Assembly (NCBI GenBank): GCA_905221605.1
Contig: CAJNDS010002086.1
Location: 64,001-128,000 of the forward strand
Length of the DNA: 64,000 nucleotides
Reading direction: 5' to 3'
From: Symbiodinium natans
Taxonomy: Eukaryota; Sar; Dinophyceae; Suessiales; Symbiodiniaceae
Shown here: positions 36,940-47,143 of the stretch, one piece after another
How the letters are laid out: every line of letters starts with the position of its first letter
Numbering within the stretch: the first letter of the stretch is position 1
The notes under the pieces: generated by a model
Told to the model about the DNA's origin: nothing
Database searches by the model: none
What the model saw: only the letters and a program-made list of their open reading frames with translations
Program-made: the position numbers and the translations under genes

Positions 36940-38065
36940 GTGAGTGCAAACTTGAAAGAAGTGGGGTAGGATTTGGGTTTAGGGTTTAGGGTTTAGGGTT
37001 CTAAGAAGTTGCATGTTTGCCGGCAGCCTCCAAAGTCCGTTGCTCAAAAAAAGGGTTTAGGGTTTAGGGTTTAGGCTTAGCTCGCTCTCGAATGGCATGG
37101 TTTTTTCGTCCCTGGCAGGCAGTGCGGCGGTCCTAGCCGTAAAAAGGGTTTAGGCTTTCGGGTTTGTCTCCTGTGACCCTTCTGGCTCTGGGTAGGTGGG
37201 AGGTATCGGTACCATTCCCAGCTTCCTCTGGGACCCTAAACCCCATTCGGAAGCAGTATTGCCCTTGGCTTTCCTGACGTCTGACGTATGGCCCTGCCCA
37301 CTCACACTAAACCGCTTAAACCTCACACACAGCATGGGTGGCCACGACTCCAGCCGAGGGCGAATTAGGGTTTAGGGTTTAGGGTTTAGGGTTTTAGAGT
37401 TTTAGGGTTTAGGGTTTGAGAACCCCCGCGGCCCCAGTTTTTAAGAGTATTATTTATTAATGAATCGTATCAGTAATGTTAAGATTATCCATATTTTATG
37501 AAGCATAATAGTTATATTAATATTTTTACTATTGTCGTGGCGGCCTCAGCCCAGATTCCCGCATCCTTTCAGGCGCTGGAGGAGGCGACCGTGGTATTTG
37601 CTGAGCATGCTGAAGAAGAAGAAGGCCTGCGAATCTTGGGTGGCTGTGAGGACACTAGACCCTGAGCCCTGAGTGTTCTTGTTGTACCGGCTGCAAGGCA
37701 CCGGGAGATACTCGTACGAAGTTGGCAAAATGTTCTGGCGTGTTTCGTGGCCATGTTTGGGTTACTCGCAGGATGTGAGGACTGGTGCTTGATGTTTTGA
37801 TCTGGAGGTTTCAAGTCCCCAGAAGAGTGGTGGAGGTGAGCAAGGGCATGTCAGTGCTCTCCATTCTGCACCGTTTCGTCAACCTAGGCGAGCCATGTGT
37901 TGCCAAGCAATCTTCGTACAACCCTAGATTTGAATCCTGTCTGACGTAAGATGGACATGTAGGAAGCATGTGCTGGGAGGACCAAGATGTAGACTCGAGG
38001 TGTCGTGGGAGGGCCGATGTCGATTCTGATAGGGTCTTCTTGGGCTCGGAGAATTCAGAAGAAGA

Positions 38066-38096
<31 letters not shown>

Positions 38097-38745
38097 CGGG
38101 CGAGATTCCGAAACTTGCTGTGCACGAGGCGAGCAGGACTGGCAGGGCGAAGGCCGGGTCTTGATTTCAATGCCCAAGGGGGCGTCAGGTTTTGTCCCAG
38201 CGCCCCCACAGCCTGTTGTTTGGGTCTTTAGCTGCGCGAAGAGGCGCAAGAAAGGACATCTTGCTTGGCAAATGCAGGTATCGTCGATCGTCAGGCTAGA
38301 GCTTGGCGCCGTTGTTGTTCACGGGTCAGAGTGCGTAGCTTCGAGGCGTCATGTTATGTGGACGGCCCCAAACCTAGAATATCTGAACTCAAGCGCGCTT
38401 GGCAAGACGTTACTCCAACATCAGGCCGCAACATCATCGGTTTGGCGATGCATGATGTGGCCCATGTTTGAAAACCTCCTGCAGATCCCGTTTGACAACA
38501 CTCACATTACCGTGGGTTCCCGCTGGCATTGATGTGAAGATGGCAATGGGGCACTCATGATCTACCGAGTACCGCATGCACATTTCTTCCAAAGGGCCCC
38601 AACATCAGGGTTCGACGGAAGGAACCCAAGGCCAACCCGAGACATGCGGTTTAGGGTTTAGGGCTTAGGGCTTTAGGGTTTAGGGTTTAGGATTTAGGGT
38701 TTAGGGTTTAGGGTTTGAGATTCCAATCAGCTTTGGTGCTGTCAG

Positions 38746-38809
38746 GTGACGCCCCGAAGCCAGACGAGGAGGGCCAGCCCGAGGAGGGGGAGCTTCCCGG
38801 TGGCAGGGG
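38746..38809 (+). CDS. Putative acidic exon, DAPKPDEEGQPEEGELPGG
   Basis: After a CAG acceptor the frame reads DAPKPDEEGQPEEGELPGG. Acidic low-complexity linker similar in style to 41578, 42489 and 49451. Function unknown; boundaries approximate. Confidence 0.3.
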
Positions 38810-40897
38810 GTGGGCACGGTGGGCACGGTTTAGGGTTTAGCGTTTAGGGTTTAGGGTTTAGGGTTTAGGGTTTAGGGATCGCAGGGAGGGCCCAAGGGCT
38901 GCCTCTCTAAAAGGGGGGGTTTTCGAAAATAGAGGACCTCCCACAAACAAGACCCCCCCAAATAGTCGAATTCCCTCATTAAAAAGGGACCCCCATAAGG
39001 TACCCCCAAATCTCGGAAACCACCACATGGGCTTAGGGGTTTAAGGTTGTTCAGGGTTTAGGGCTGTTCAGGGCTTGAAGTCTGGGATCTCTGGTCTTTT
39101 CAGAGCCTGACTTGTAAGAACAGCTAGAGCAGGCAACGAGTAAGGAAAAAGGGGGCCATCAGGAATGATTGGGGGCTTGTGGATCACGTGCTGATGGCTA
39201 TGAAGTCATGAGGGTCGTCATGCCTGCCAGCTGATGGAGAAGAGGCCGGTTTGAAAAAAAGAAGGTCGTGAAGGGTTACGGCTGTCAGTACGCACCTCGG
39301 CCTCCCAAACCTGGGGCATCAGATTTGCCGGTCTTGCTGACTCGGCGAAAGGAAACCCTCAATTATCTGGGCATTGACTGGAGTGTTGGAATCTCAGGGC
39401 TCAGTTGTTTTACAGAGGTTTGGCTGCTTGGAAGGCCCTAAAACCTAGAACCTACAATATAGAACCTAGAACCCATCTGAATATAGAACCTATAATATAG
39501 AACCCTAGGACCTCCAGTACAGAACCTGGAACCCAAGAGCGCCTCTCAACCTTCTTAGAACCCAAAGGTTGACCGAGGAGGTATCGGCAGCGGCTGAGGT
39601 GGGGGGGGGGGGGGGGGTGCTTAGCGATCCATTTGCCATCAGCAGTTGTCTTTTCAGGGTTTAGGGTTTAGGGTTTAGGGTTTAGGGGTTAGGGCTTTAC
39701 AGTTCATGGGGTCCCAGGAGGCGTTGTCTAGGAGTGAGTCATTGCACGTGCCCTCACGCCTCCAGTTGTCCTATGCAGCAAAGACTTCCCGCTGGCGTGC
39801 TGACATCATCATAGCATGGGAACTCGGTTTTCAGCACTGCTAAGCAAGTTTCAGTATGCAGAAACACCTACACACCTACACACAACTCCTTCAAACGTAT
39901 TAAATGAAGAGAATGAAATGCAATATGTTTATTAATGATGCCCTTGTTGCTCTTACGAATTATAATCTTATAAGGCTTTGTCTCTCTCTTTTACTTTATG
40001 CATGCAATACGGGTGCATTTCTCGCTCATGCTGTTCGCGAATTTCTCGCATTTTATTCCTAAGGTACCCCGAATGTCGGACACCCCCACATGGAGAATCT
40101 GGGTCTAAAAGAAGGGTACTTAGGTAGTAATGAAGGTTTAAAAGGGTTTAAGGGTTTAGGGTTCAATAAGGAAAAAGGGTTTAGGTTTCCAAAAGGGTCT
40201 GGGGTTCCAGTCGAAGCCCAGCTTCGTCCCAACTCGCTCCTCACAGATGGACGACGCAGCAGCAGAGCGTCTTGGGCCAGAATTGCTCCCCTAAACCCTA
40301 AACCCTAAACCCTAAACCCTAAACCCTAAACCTTTGGCGGTTTCCGACGGGGGGGGACTCGCGTGAGGTTGGATTGGGGTGTAGTGGTGCACGCAATCGG
40401 CTATTTCCCGGCATTGAAGGGGTTAGGGGGGGTTGAATGCTTGATTTTGATTGCGATGTTTTGGCTTTCATAGGAGGGAAATGGCGTGCAGAACGGAAGG
40501 TCCGGTGGTGGACCCCCCTTTTTCCGAAACAGACGTCTCATCGACATCACCCTGCCTTGCGGTTCGGCCAGCTATGCGGGAGCGAAAAAAACCCCTAAAC
40601 CCTAAACCCTAAACCCTAAACCGGGCGAGCCCATGGGCTCCCAGGTTGCTTTCAGAATGCGGTTTGTGGCCCAGCTCAGGTCATACGCCCGTGTGCTCGA
40701 ATACTACACCCTGTAGTAGGATTAGGGTTTAGGGTTTAGGGTTTAGGGTTTAGGGTTTAGGGTTTAGGGCTTAGGGTTTAGGGTTTAGGGTTTAGGTTAG
40801 GGTTACCAAGTCGCAGTAGGATTAGGGTTTATAGGGGGGGTTTAGAGGGTTGATTGGGTTCATGGTGTTCATCCGGTTTAGGGCTTTAGGCTTCCCC

Positions 40898-40902
<5 letters not shown>

Positions 40903-40955
<53 letters not shown>
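40903..40955. repeat. Poly-C tract of about 53 nt
   Basis: Longest homopolymer in the window. Other runs of about 15-23 C or G: 17365-17387, 24486-24508, 39600-39617, 55123-55140, 57050-57074 and 62077-62099. Exact lengths may be affected by sequencing. Confidence 0.9.
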
Positions 40956-40956
<1 letters not shown>

Positions 40957-41577
40957 TCACTCTTGCCTTCCTGTGTGGGGTTGCTAGATCTAGCTCGGCT
41001 AGTGTCGACGAGGCCAGGCCTGGATGAAGGAAACTCTGAACATCTTAGAGCACGAGCTCCGTCAACAGCATCGAACATCGCCGCGTCCCAGTTCAAGTAG
41101 GTAGTTGACCTTTTCTACACGTATGGCCGCGAAAACCTTCCCCAAATCGCACCGCTTTCCACTTCCTAAAACGATGGTACTGGGGCGAACGATAATTCCC
41201 AGCAACAGGCACCTGCAACCCCTCTCCGCAGCTCGATTCCAGTCCCACTTGCCGAAGTGTTCTATACGGGGGAGGAGGGGGGGCGGGGGGGGGCAGCTGC
41301 CTCCTGTAGGTAGTCCAGCGAGATACCACCCAACCAGCTGAAGTTTCAAGTGTCGGCGCCAGAAACCTCTTAGCATTCCAACAGCTCATGCGCCTGCTGG
41401 ACCATTATCCCACGATGCGTCAGCAACGGGGCCGGTCGTGGTTCTCCTTGTGACCCACACCTTAAGAGCAAAGCTTGTAAGACCTGAGTCCAGCTGCTAC
41501 TGCAGTGTTCCTGCACATCCGACAGTGCAGGTGCAAAGATTGTGCGCCAACTGAAGACCTAAACCCTAAACCCTAAG

Positions 41578-41649
41578 GACCACTGCGGGAGAGACTGCCG
41601 CCGGAGAGGAGGCAAAACTGGCGGATGAGGTCGTCGAGGAGGAGACTTG
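41578..41649 (+). CDS. Putative acidic exon, TTAGETAAGEEAKLADEVVE
   Basis: The AG acceptor is inside the last CCCTAAG of a short array. The frame reads TTAGETAAGEEAKLADEVVE then EET, with a GT donor at 41650-41651. Predicted acidic helix; no family recognised. Confidence 0.38.
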
Positions 41650-41996
41650 GTGATGGCATTCTTAGTGGAACCAGTAGAGGCCCGCCGCTTACTGAATATG
41701 CAGCTGTAAACCGAGACCCACCCTAAACCCTAAACCCTAACCCCCAAACTCATAATACTGTCGCCAATGGGTTCTCCAAAGCAGCCAAGGAGAAGGAAGA
41801 CGGTATCTCGGTACAGTTTATGAGCTGGCAAATCCCAAAAACTAACATAGCTCATAGGGGTCGGAAGAATTACTAAGAATATTCCCTGAAGGCCCCTAGA
41901 ATATTCTACCATGACAGCGTATTCTAATCATTCAGGCCCCGAAAGAAAGCTTGCAGGCCTATACTTTGACCAGCTCCTTTGTAGTTCCTGTTGCAG

Positions 41997-42040
41997 GCGG
42001 CGCCTGGTGGACTGAGGAGAAGCCCACAGCTGCAGAGGCC
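41997..42040 (+). CDS. Putative exon, GAWWTEEKPTAAEA
   Basis: After TTGCAG the frame reads GAWWTEEKPTAAEA, followed directly by a TTTAGGG array. Short and unassigned; the AW-x-x-EE pattern recurs at 43704. Confidence 0.3.
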
Positions 42041-42488
42041 AGGGTTTAGGGTTTAGGGTTTAGGGTTTAGGGTTTAGGGTTTAGGGTTTAGGGAGGGTTT
42101 TGGAAGCATCTCCAAGTTCACACGGGCATTGGGTCTGCTGGTTGGCTAAAAGGATGCCTCGTTGATTGCAAGGCGTGAATCAAGGTCGAGGACAGTCACG
42201 CAGGTGCATGCAAGTTCCAGGACGAGGTTCTATGAACATGTTCACGGATGCTTTAGGACCCCCCCCCCCCCAAACAGTAAGCATTTGTAGTCCCAACCCC
42301 CAAAGAAGAGACGGCAGTTCGGAGTCGCGCGCGTGCGCACTGGCCACCCACACAAGGTGCTTGAGTCGTCTCAGATTTCAGATGTGGGACAACATGTGAC
42401 AAGAAGGAAAATGCCGTAGGAGGAAGGGCACCTGCACCCACAGGAAAGGCTCTGAGGTGAGGCGACTTGAAACCCTCGTCCTCGCCAG

Positions 42489-42546
42489 GGCGAGCAGGCG
42501 GACCATGCCGAGCAGGCCGACCAGGCCGAGGCTGGAGCCCGAGATC
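42489..42546 (+). CDS. Putative acidic exon, GEQADHAEQADQAEAGARD
   Basis: After a CCAG acceptor the frame reads GEQADHAEQADQAEAGARD, an Ala/Glu/Gln-rich repeat-like segment. It is adjacent to a palindromic element starting near 42551. Confidence 0.3.
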
Positions 42547-42550
42547 CTAG

Positions 42551-42668
42551 GTAGGATAAGGGGGACCCTTAAAAGGGAACCCCTTCATAACCCTCTTCTG
42601 GCTCTCTTCAACAGGGATATTATTCAGAGGGTCTATATCCCCAAGGGTCCCCCTAATCCTATCCCCTA
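42551..42668. repeat. Inverted-repeat element with GATAAGGGGGACCCTT arms
   Basis: The left end TAGGATAAGGGGGACCCTT and right end AAGGGTCCCCCTAATCCTAT are near-complementary. It is followed 29 nt later by a reverse family D copy. A single copy in this window. Confidence 0.65.
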
Positions 42669-43703
42669 CGAGAAAGATTGGCTGTTTGCCTGTCGACACT
42701 ATAGGGGCCTTGATATTGGAATAGGGTTTGGGGCGGGGGTATTGTAGTATAATTATAAGGGGACCATAAGGGAATACTATGTTTTCTGACATGTCAAGCT
42801 TCAAAAGCGCATCGGGACCCCTTACTCTGCGGAAACCGTGATGGAAGTTCGGTACACCATTGCAAGACCGAATGTGCAAAGCAACAATCGGCAGGACAAA
42901 ATCTCAGTGGTCATGCTTCACTCGAACAAGTTTCAGGTTTGGGATTCGCGACGTGCCACGCATGGTGCATCATGATCAGGTTGGGTCCGCCTTGCGGTCA
43001 GCAAGTCGTGAGTGCATGTTCGTGAATTCTTCTGGGGTCTTGCAGGATCTTGCAGTTGCAGGGCTCTCTGCATGCCTGGTTTGCTTGAGGAGTAGGCCGC
43101 ACCCGGCGACAAGCGCAAGACGGGAAGCAAAGTTTCTCCGAGTTTGAGGGCTTCAGGCTTTCGGCAGTGCATAACCCTAAACCCTAAACCCTAAACCCTT
43201 TTCGCCCGTGTCCCAAACCTTAGCGTTCTCACCCCGGCAAGTCCGATCCTTAAGAGCCGGGGGTTGGGGACCGAGCGCGAGACTTGTTCGAGGCGGCCGC
43301 CCCTGCATCCGATGATCCTGCTGGGTGCGTAGACATAGGCCGCTTGCTGCAAGGATTTTAGGGTATGGAGTTCAGAGGAGTAGGAGTGGCCATAGCTGGA
43401 CTGCAAAGCGTCGCGCGGTTTGTGGCATCCTTGTGGCGGGGGCTCCAAGCGAGAAGGGCTTTGGCTTAGGGTTCATTCACTCAGGGTTGAGGGTTTGAAG
43501 TTTCAGGGCTTGCTGGGCCTCAGTGCGGGCTCAGAAAAGGGTTTGCTGAGGAATTTGCTCCATAGACTATTTTGTGCAGCTTGGCGACTGCCGTGTGACA
43601 CGTTGGCTTGCAGACTAGTTGGGGGTTCAGGGTTCAGGGTTTAGGGTTTAGGGTGTAGGGTTTAGGGGGGAGATGCTTGGGCCCACCTCGTGCCCCTGCG
43701 CAG

Positions 43704-43757
43704 ATGTTGGCTGGGAAACCACGGCCTGGCTGCTGGAAGAGGACCTCGGGAGAGAGG
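43704..43757 (+). CDS. Putative exon, DVGWETTAWLLEEDLGRE
   Basis: After CGCAG the frame reads (D)VGWETTAWLLEEDLGRE and runs into the TTTAGGG-type array that borders the retrotransposon. Unassigned. Confidence 0.3.
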
Positions 43758-43857
43758 GTTTAGGGTTTAGGAAGTTTAGGGTTTAGGAAGTTTAGGGTTA
43801 AGGAAGTTTAGGGTTTAGGAAGTTTAGGGTTAGGAAGTTTAGGGTTTAGGGTTTAGG
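43756..43857. repeat. TTTAGGG array with AGGAAG interruptions, 5' flank of the LINE
   Basis: Higher-order units of TTTAGGGTTTAGGAAG repeated about five times, then pure TTTAGGG, ending 3 nt before the spliced leader of the retrotransposon. Confidence 0.93.
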
Positions 43858-43859
43858 GT

Positions 43860-43881
43860 ACCGTAGCCATTTTGGCTCAAG
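43860..43881 (+). other. Dinoflagellate spliced-leader sequence embedded in the genome
   Basis: The 22 nt from A43860 contain CCGTAGCCATTTTGGCTCAA followed by G, the complete conserved dinoflagellate spliced leader with A at the variable first position. This leader is normally added to nuclear mRNAs by trans-splicing and is not encoded in the gene, so its genomic presence marks a reverse-transcribed mature mRNA. Confidence 0.95.
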
Positions 43882-43933
43882 GCTCGAGTCCCCCTGGTTG
43901 TTGGCTTGGAGTTTCCGCGTAGCAGAGGGTGCC

Positions 43934-45052
43934 ATGGCTTTTCCTGTACCAGGCTATGTTGAAATCTCAGATGCAGAACCTGATGACCGTGGCATGAAAG
44001 AGTGTAAGGACGAAAATGCCAATGATGACAGTCCTAAATCCTGCAAGAGGCCTCGTGAAGGAACTGGCGCATTAGCCAAGCATGGAGAACCCTTTCCGGA
44101 AGAGTCAGCAGAGGCGATGCTGGAAAGGCTGCTGAGGGACAAGGGGGTTGGCTCTGACTCACCTGCACCAGCTTGGGCCATGCAGATGCAATCCATGTTT
44201 ATGTCCCAGCACAGCATGCTTTCGACTCAGATCAGTGATTTTCATGAGATCGTCACGAAGCAAGACTGTCGCATTGACGACCTGCAACATGTAGTAGAGA
44301 AGAACAAGAAGGATGATGATGCGCGTTTCCAGGCTTTGTCTTCCCAGGTGCAAACATTGACTGAGGAGGTTCGTCGGCACAGGTCCCCCCCTCAGACCTC
44401 AGCAGTCACCCCAAGCGGACCGACATCAAGCTGGCGTGGCGAAGGAAAGCACAATGGCAATCAGACAGACACGAATTTTCTTCATGTTATTGTGGGAGGC
44501 TGGAATTTTGATTCCGACCGAGATGTCATCACAAGGGACCTTGACGCTTTTCTCAGACATTGGTCGGACTCGCACAAGAGTTTGATTGTCAGGACATTTG
44601 TTTGGGGGCGTAAGTCTCGGATCGCGAACATCATTCTGCAGTCCACGAGTTCGCCTGAAGAAGACCGTGCTCGCTTTTATGACATACAGGCAGCTTACTC
44701 CAACAAAGCCAGCAACAGCCAAGGAAACACAGTGTGGCTGACACCCTCAAAGACTCCCGAACGTCGTGCCAAGAACAGAGCAATCTCGGCTTGCAGGGAA
44801 GCTCTTGCCAAGCTTCTACAGAAGGGTACTGATGCACTGGTTGTTGATTTTGGTAAGGGGATCATATGGTTCGAGTTTGATCGCCTTGCAGCGCTGGAAC
44901 TCACGCAGATCCAGGTCGTCAAGCCTGCGAGGGTTTTTTCGGTCAAAGTTTCGTCTGAGCCCAGCTTCACATGCCATTTTAATGTTGGCCCTATCTCCGG
45001 GCTCGCAGGAATCTCCGAGGCCGAGGTCGAAGCCCAGCTGGGACAGATCTGA
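43934..45052 (+). CDS. LINE ORF1 protein (coiled coil plus RRM-like region)
   Basis: 372 codons from the first ATG (43934; the frame is open a little further upstream). The acidic N-terminal third (about residues 10-90) is followed by a probable coiled coil rich in Gln, Lys and Asp (about 100-150), then a region starting FLHVIVGGWNFDSDRDVI resembling an RNA-recognition-like fold. No CCHC zinc knuckle is visible. LINE ORF1 proteins bind the element RNA and help form the ribonucleoprotein that returns to the nucleus. Position before ORF2 with an 18-nt gap supports the role; the domain calls are by eye. Confidence 0.8.
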   Translation: MAFPVPGYVEISDAEPDDRGMKECKDENANDDSPKSCKRPREGTGALAKHGEPFPEESAEAMLERLLRDKGVGSDSPAPAWAMQMQSMFMSQHSMLSTQISDFHEIVTKQDCRIDDLQHVVEKNKKDDDARFQALSSQVQTLTEEVRRHRSPPQTSAVTPSGPTSSWRGEGKHNGNQTDTNFLHVIVGGWNFDSDRDVITRDLDAFLRHWSDSHKSLIVRTFVWGRKSRIANIILQSTSSPEEDRARFYDIQAAYSNKASNSQGNTVWLTPSKTPERRAKNRAISACREALAKLLQKGTDALVVDFGKGIIWFEFDRLAALELTQIQVVKPARVFSVKVSSEPSFTCHFNVGPISGLAGISEAEVEAQLGQI

Positions 45053-45070
45053 CTAGGGACTGAAACTGAG

Positions 45071-47143
45071 ATGGACGTCGTTGCCCAACAGTATAGCTTG
45101 CGGATCGACTCTTGGAATGTTCAGGGTAAAGCTTTAGGGTCCTTCCTTAACTGGCTTGACTTGACTGACCCGTGTTCGGATGTTTTTGCGCTTCAGGAGG
45201 TTGGAGGGTTGCACCGATTAGGAGTTCTTCATAAGGGTGAGCGGGACTCCCTAACCCAGTATGATGGTAGTGAAGCTGGCGTGGCTGGAGAGTTCCTGGT
45301 TTTCGGATGCCACGCACTTAGCTCGCACCTGGGACAAGCAATTCTGCTGGACCGTGACTCTGTTGACTATGTCGTGGAATCACATGCTTATTCTTGGATG
45401 ATATCTGTCACTTACATACCCCCACATACAGAGCAGAGTATCACTGTTGTATCAGTCCACCTCCCTCATACGGACAAGCCTGATGACGAGTTTGATATGG
45501 CAGTGCAGGAGCTGAGACTTGTGTCTCAACAGTTGCGGTCTAGCCTCTGCATGTTTATCGGCGATTTCAATGCTGAATCTGGGTCTCCACGCGGGCTACA
45601 GATAGCAGATGCCATGTCTGAAGTGCAATTTGTTCCCTTGTATTCCGGATGCCCAACCAGATTTGGTGCAGTCAGCGCCAGCGAGCTCGACTACGCCTTC
45701 GTCAGCAAACCGTATGTTTCTTCTCTTGTTCGGCCTCAAACTGCCCCTGATATCCAGGTTTTTCCCGAAACGCGACATGAACTTAGCACTGACCATGCTT
45801 TGGTACGCACTGAAGGGATCCTGTGCAAAAGCTGTTTGGGGGACACGCCCAAAAAGGCCCGCAAGCGTAGACGACGGAGATGCACAAGGTGGTCTGTCTG
45901 CAAGGAGGCGTTAGATGAACAGCTACCAGGCCACTTAGCTCAGCAACCCCCCAGTGCGGCAGGACAGTGGGAGCAATTGTGCCATATTTCACAGACAGTG
46001 TCCTCCAGCACGCCCTCCAGAAAGTACCGTGACAGCCCCTTTATTAAGGAACTCTGTTGGAAAAGACGAATGTGCACGGACCCTTCCGAGAGGACTGAGC
46101 TCACGAGACGTATTCTTTTCTTCAGGGGTGCTGCTAAAATACAATGGTTGAGAGACTTGGAGGCCCAGGCCAAAATGGGGGATGCCGGAGCTATTCGTTT
46201 TTTGCGACAACGCCAGAAGCCTAAGGGGTCGTTTGATGACCTCGTGCATCGGTGCGGGGGCCAGGACGCCGCTGCGAAACATATCCAACAGCACTTTGAA
46301 GGTCTTTTTGCCCCAGAACAGAAACCCGAAGAAGTGGACGCCGTCGCGACTTATATGAACGAACTCCAGATACACGCACAGTATCAAGGCACCCATGATT
46401 TCAGCGAAGAAGAGGTTGGCCCCTGCATTGAGCACATGCACCTCGGCAAGGTGGCTGGGCTTTCTGGCATCTCGGTAGAACTCATAAAGGCCATCTGGAA
46501 CCAATCGTCGGGAAAGACACTCCTGTTGAATCACCTGAACACGTTACACCGTACAGATTCGCTTCCCGAACCCGCTGTGAATGCTTACATTGCACTTCTA
46601 CCAAAACGACTTCGGGTTCTTTCGGTTGACGAAATACGGCCTATTCACCTGATCGAATCGATCACTAAGCTCTACTGCTCGGTGCTTAGTCGACGATTGC
46701 AGACGAAGTGGAGTTTGTCGCCTGTCCAGCTTGGGGGTGCCAAAGGCACCCAAGCCTTGGATGCTCTGAGTGCTGCACACTGGCACATTGACCAGCAGGC
46801 GCGTGCTCGCAAACCGGGTGTGTGGCTGAATGCTGATATTGCCGGGGCCTTCGACCATGTTTCGCACCTAGCAGTCGTCCGTTTTGTCATCGAAAACACA
46901 CCTGATGAGCAGGCTCACGAGGCTCTTCAGCTGTTGCGCGTGGTTCTCTCGCCCTCATTGCACTTTGAGTGGCGTCATGAGCGATGGTGCGTTGCACAGA
47001 AACAAGGAGTGCAACAAGGACATAGCTATAGTGCTGCTCTGTTCAGCTTTGTGCTTGGGGTGGTCCTCGACAAAATTTTCGGGCAATGGGCACATCGGGG
47101 GGAGAATTCCCGCATCCTAGTCACTTTGGGTGGGCCTATGTAG
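45071..47143 (+). CDS. LINE ORF2, endonuclease and N-terminal reverse transcriptase part
   Basis: 690 codons. The N-terminus is an endonuclease/exonuclease/phosphatase domain: SWNVQGK, ALQEVGG, FIGDFNAESG, ELDYAFVS and STDHALV mark the catalytic Asn, Glu, Asp-x-Asn, Asp and Ser-Asp-His positions. From about residue 440 the reverse transcriptase follows: IRPIHLIESITKL (fingers), LNADIAGAFDHVSH (motif A, catalytic Asp) and QGVQQGHSYSAALFSFVL (motif B). The frame then ends; the YVDD catalytic motif is in the next frame. The endonuclease nicks the target and the RT copies RNA from the nick. Confidence 0.93.
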   Translation: MDVVAQQYSLRIDSWNVQGKALGSFLNWLDLTDPCSDVFALQEVGGLHRLGVLHKGERDSLTQYDGSEAGVAGEFLVFGCHALSSHLGQAILLDRDSVDYVVESHAYSWMISVTYIPPHTEQSITVVSVHLPHTDKPDDEFDMAVQELRLVSQQLRSSLCMFIGDFNAESGSPRGLQIADAMSEVQFVPLYSGCPTRFGAVSASELDYAFVSKPYVSSLVRPQTAPDIQVFPETRHELSTDHALVRTEGILCKSCLGDTPKKARKRRRRRCTRWSVCKEALDEQLPGHLAQQPPSAAGQWEQLCHISQTVSSSTPSRKYRDSPFIKELCWKRRMCTDPSERTELTRRILFFRGAAKIQWLRDLEAQAKMGDAGAIRFLRQRQKPKGSFDDLVHRCGGQDAAAKHIQQHFEGLFAPEQKPEEVDAVATYMNELQIHAQYQGTHDFSEEEVGPCIEHMHLGKVAGLSGISVELIKAIWNQSSGKTLLLNHLNTLHRTDSLPEPAVNAYIALLPKRLRVLSVDEIRPIHLIESITKLYCSVLSRRLQTKWSLSPVQLGGAKGTQALDALSAAHWHIDQQARARKPGVWLNADIAGAFDHVSHLAVVRFVIENTPDEQAHEALQLLRVVLSPSLHFEWRHERWCVAQKQGVQQGHSYSAALFSFVLGVVLDKIFGQWAHRGENSRILVTLGGPM

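Noticed and set aside
40878-41096. Minus-strand ORF with a poly-Gly stretch
   Set aside because: Produced by the 53-nt poly-C tract; low complexity only.
45989-46534. 181-codon minus-strand ORF and other ORFs opposite the LINE
   Set aside because: Shadow frames of the endonuclease/reverse transcriptase coding sequence.
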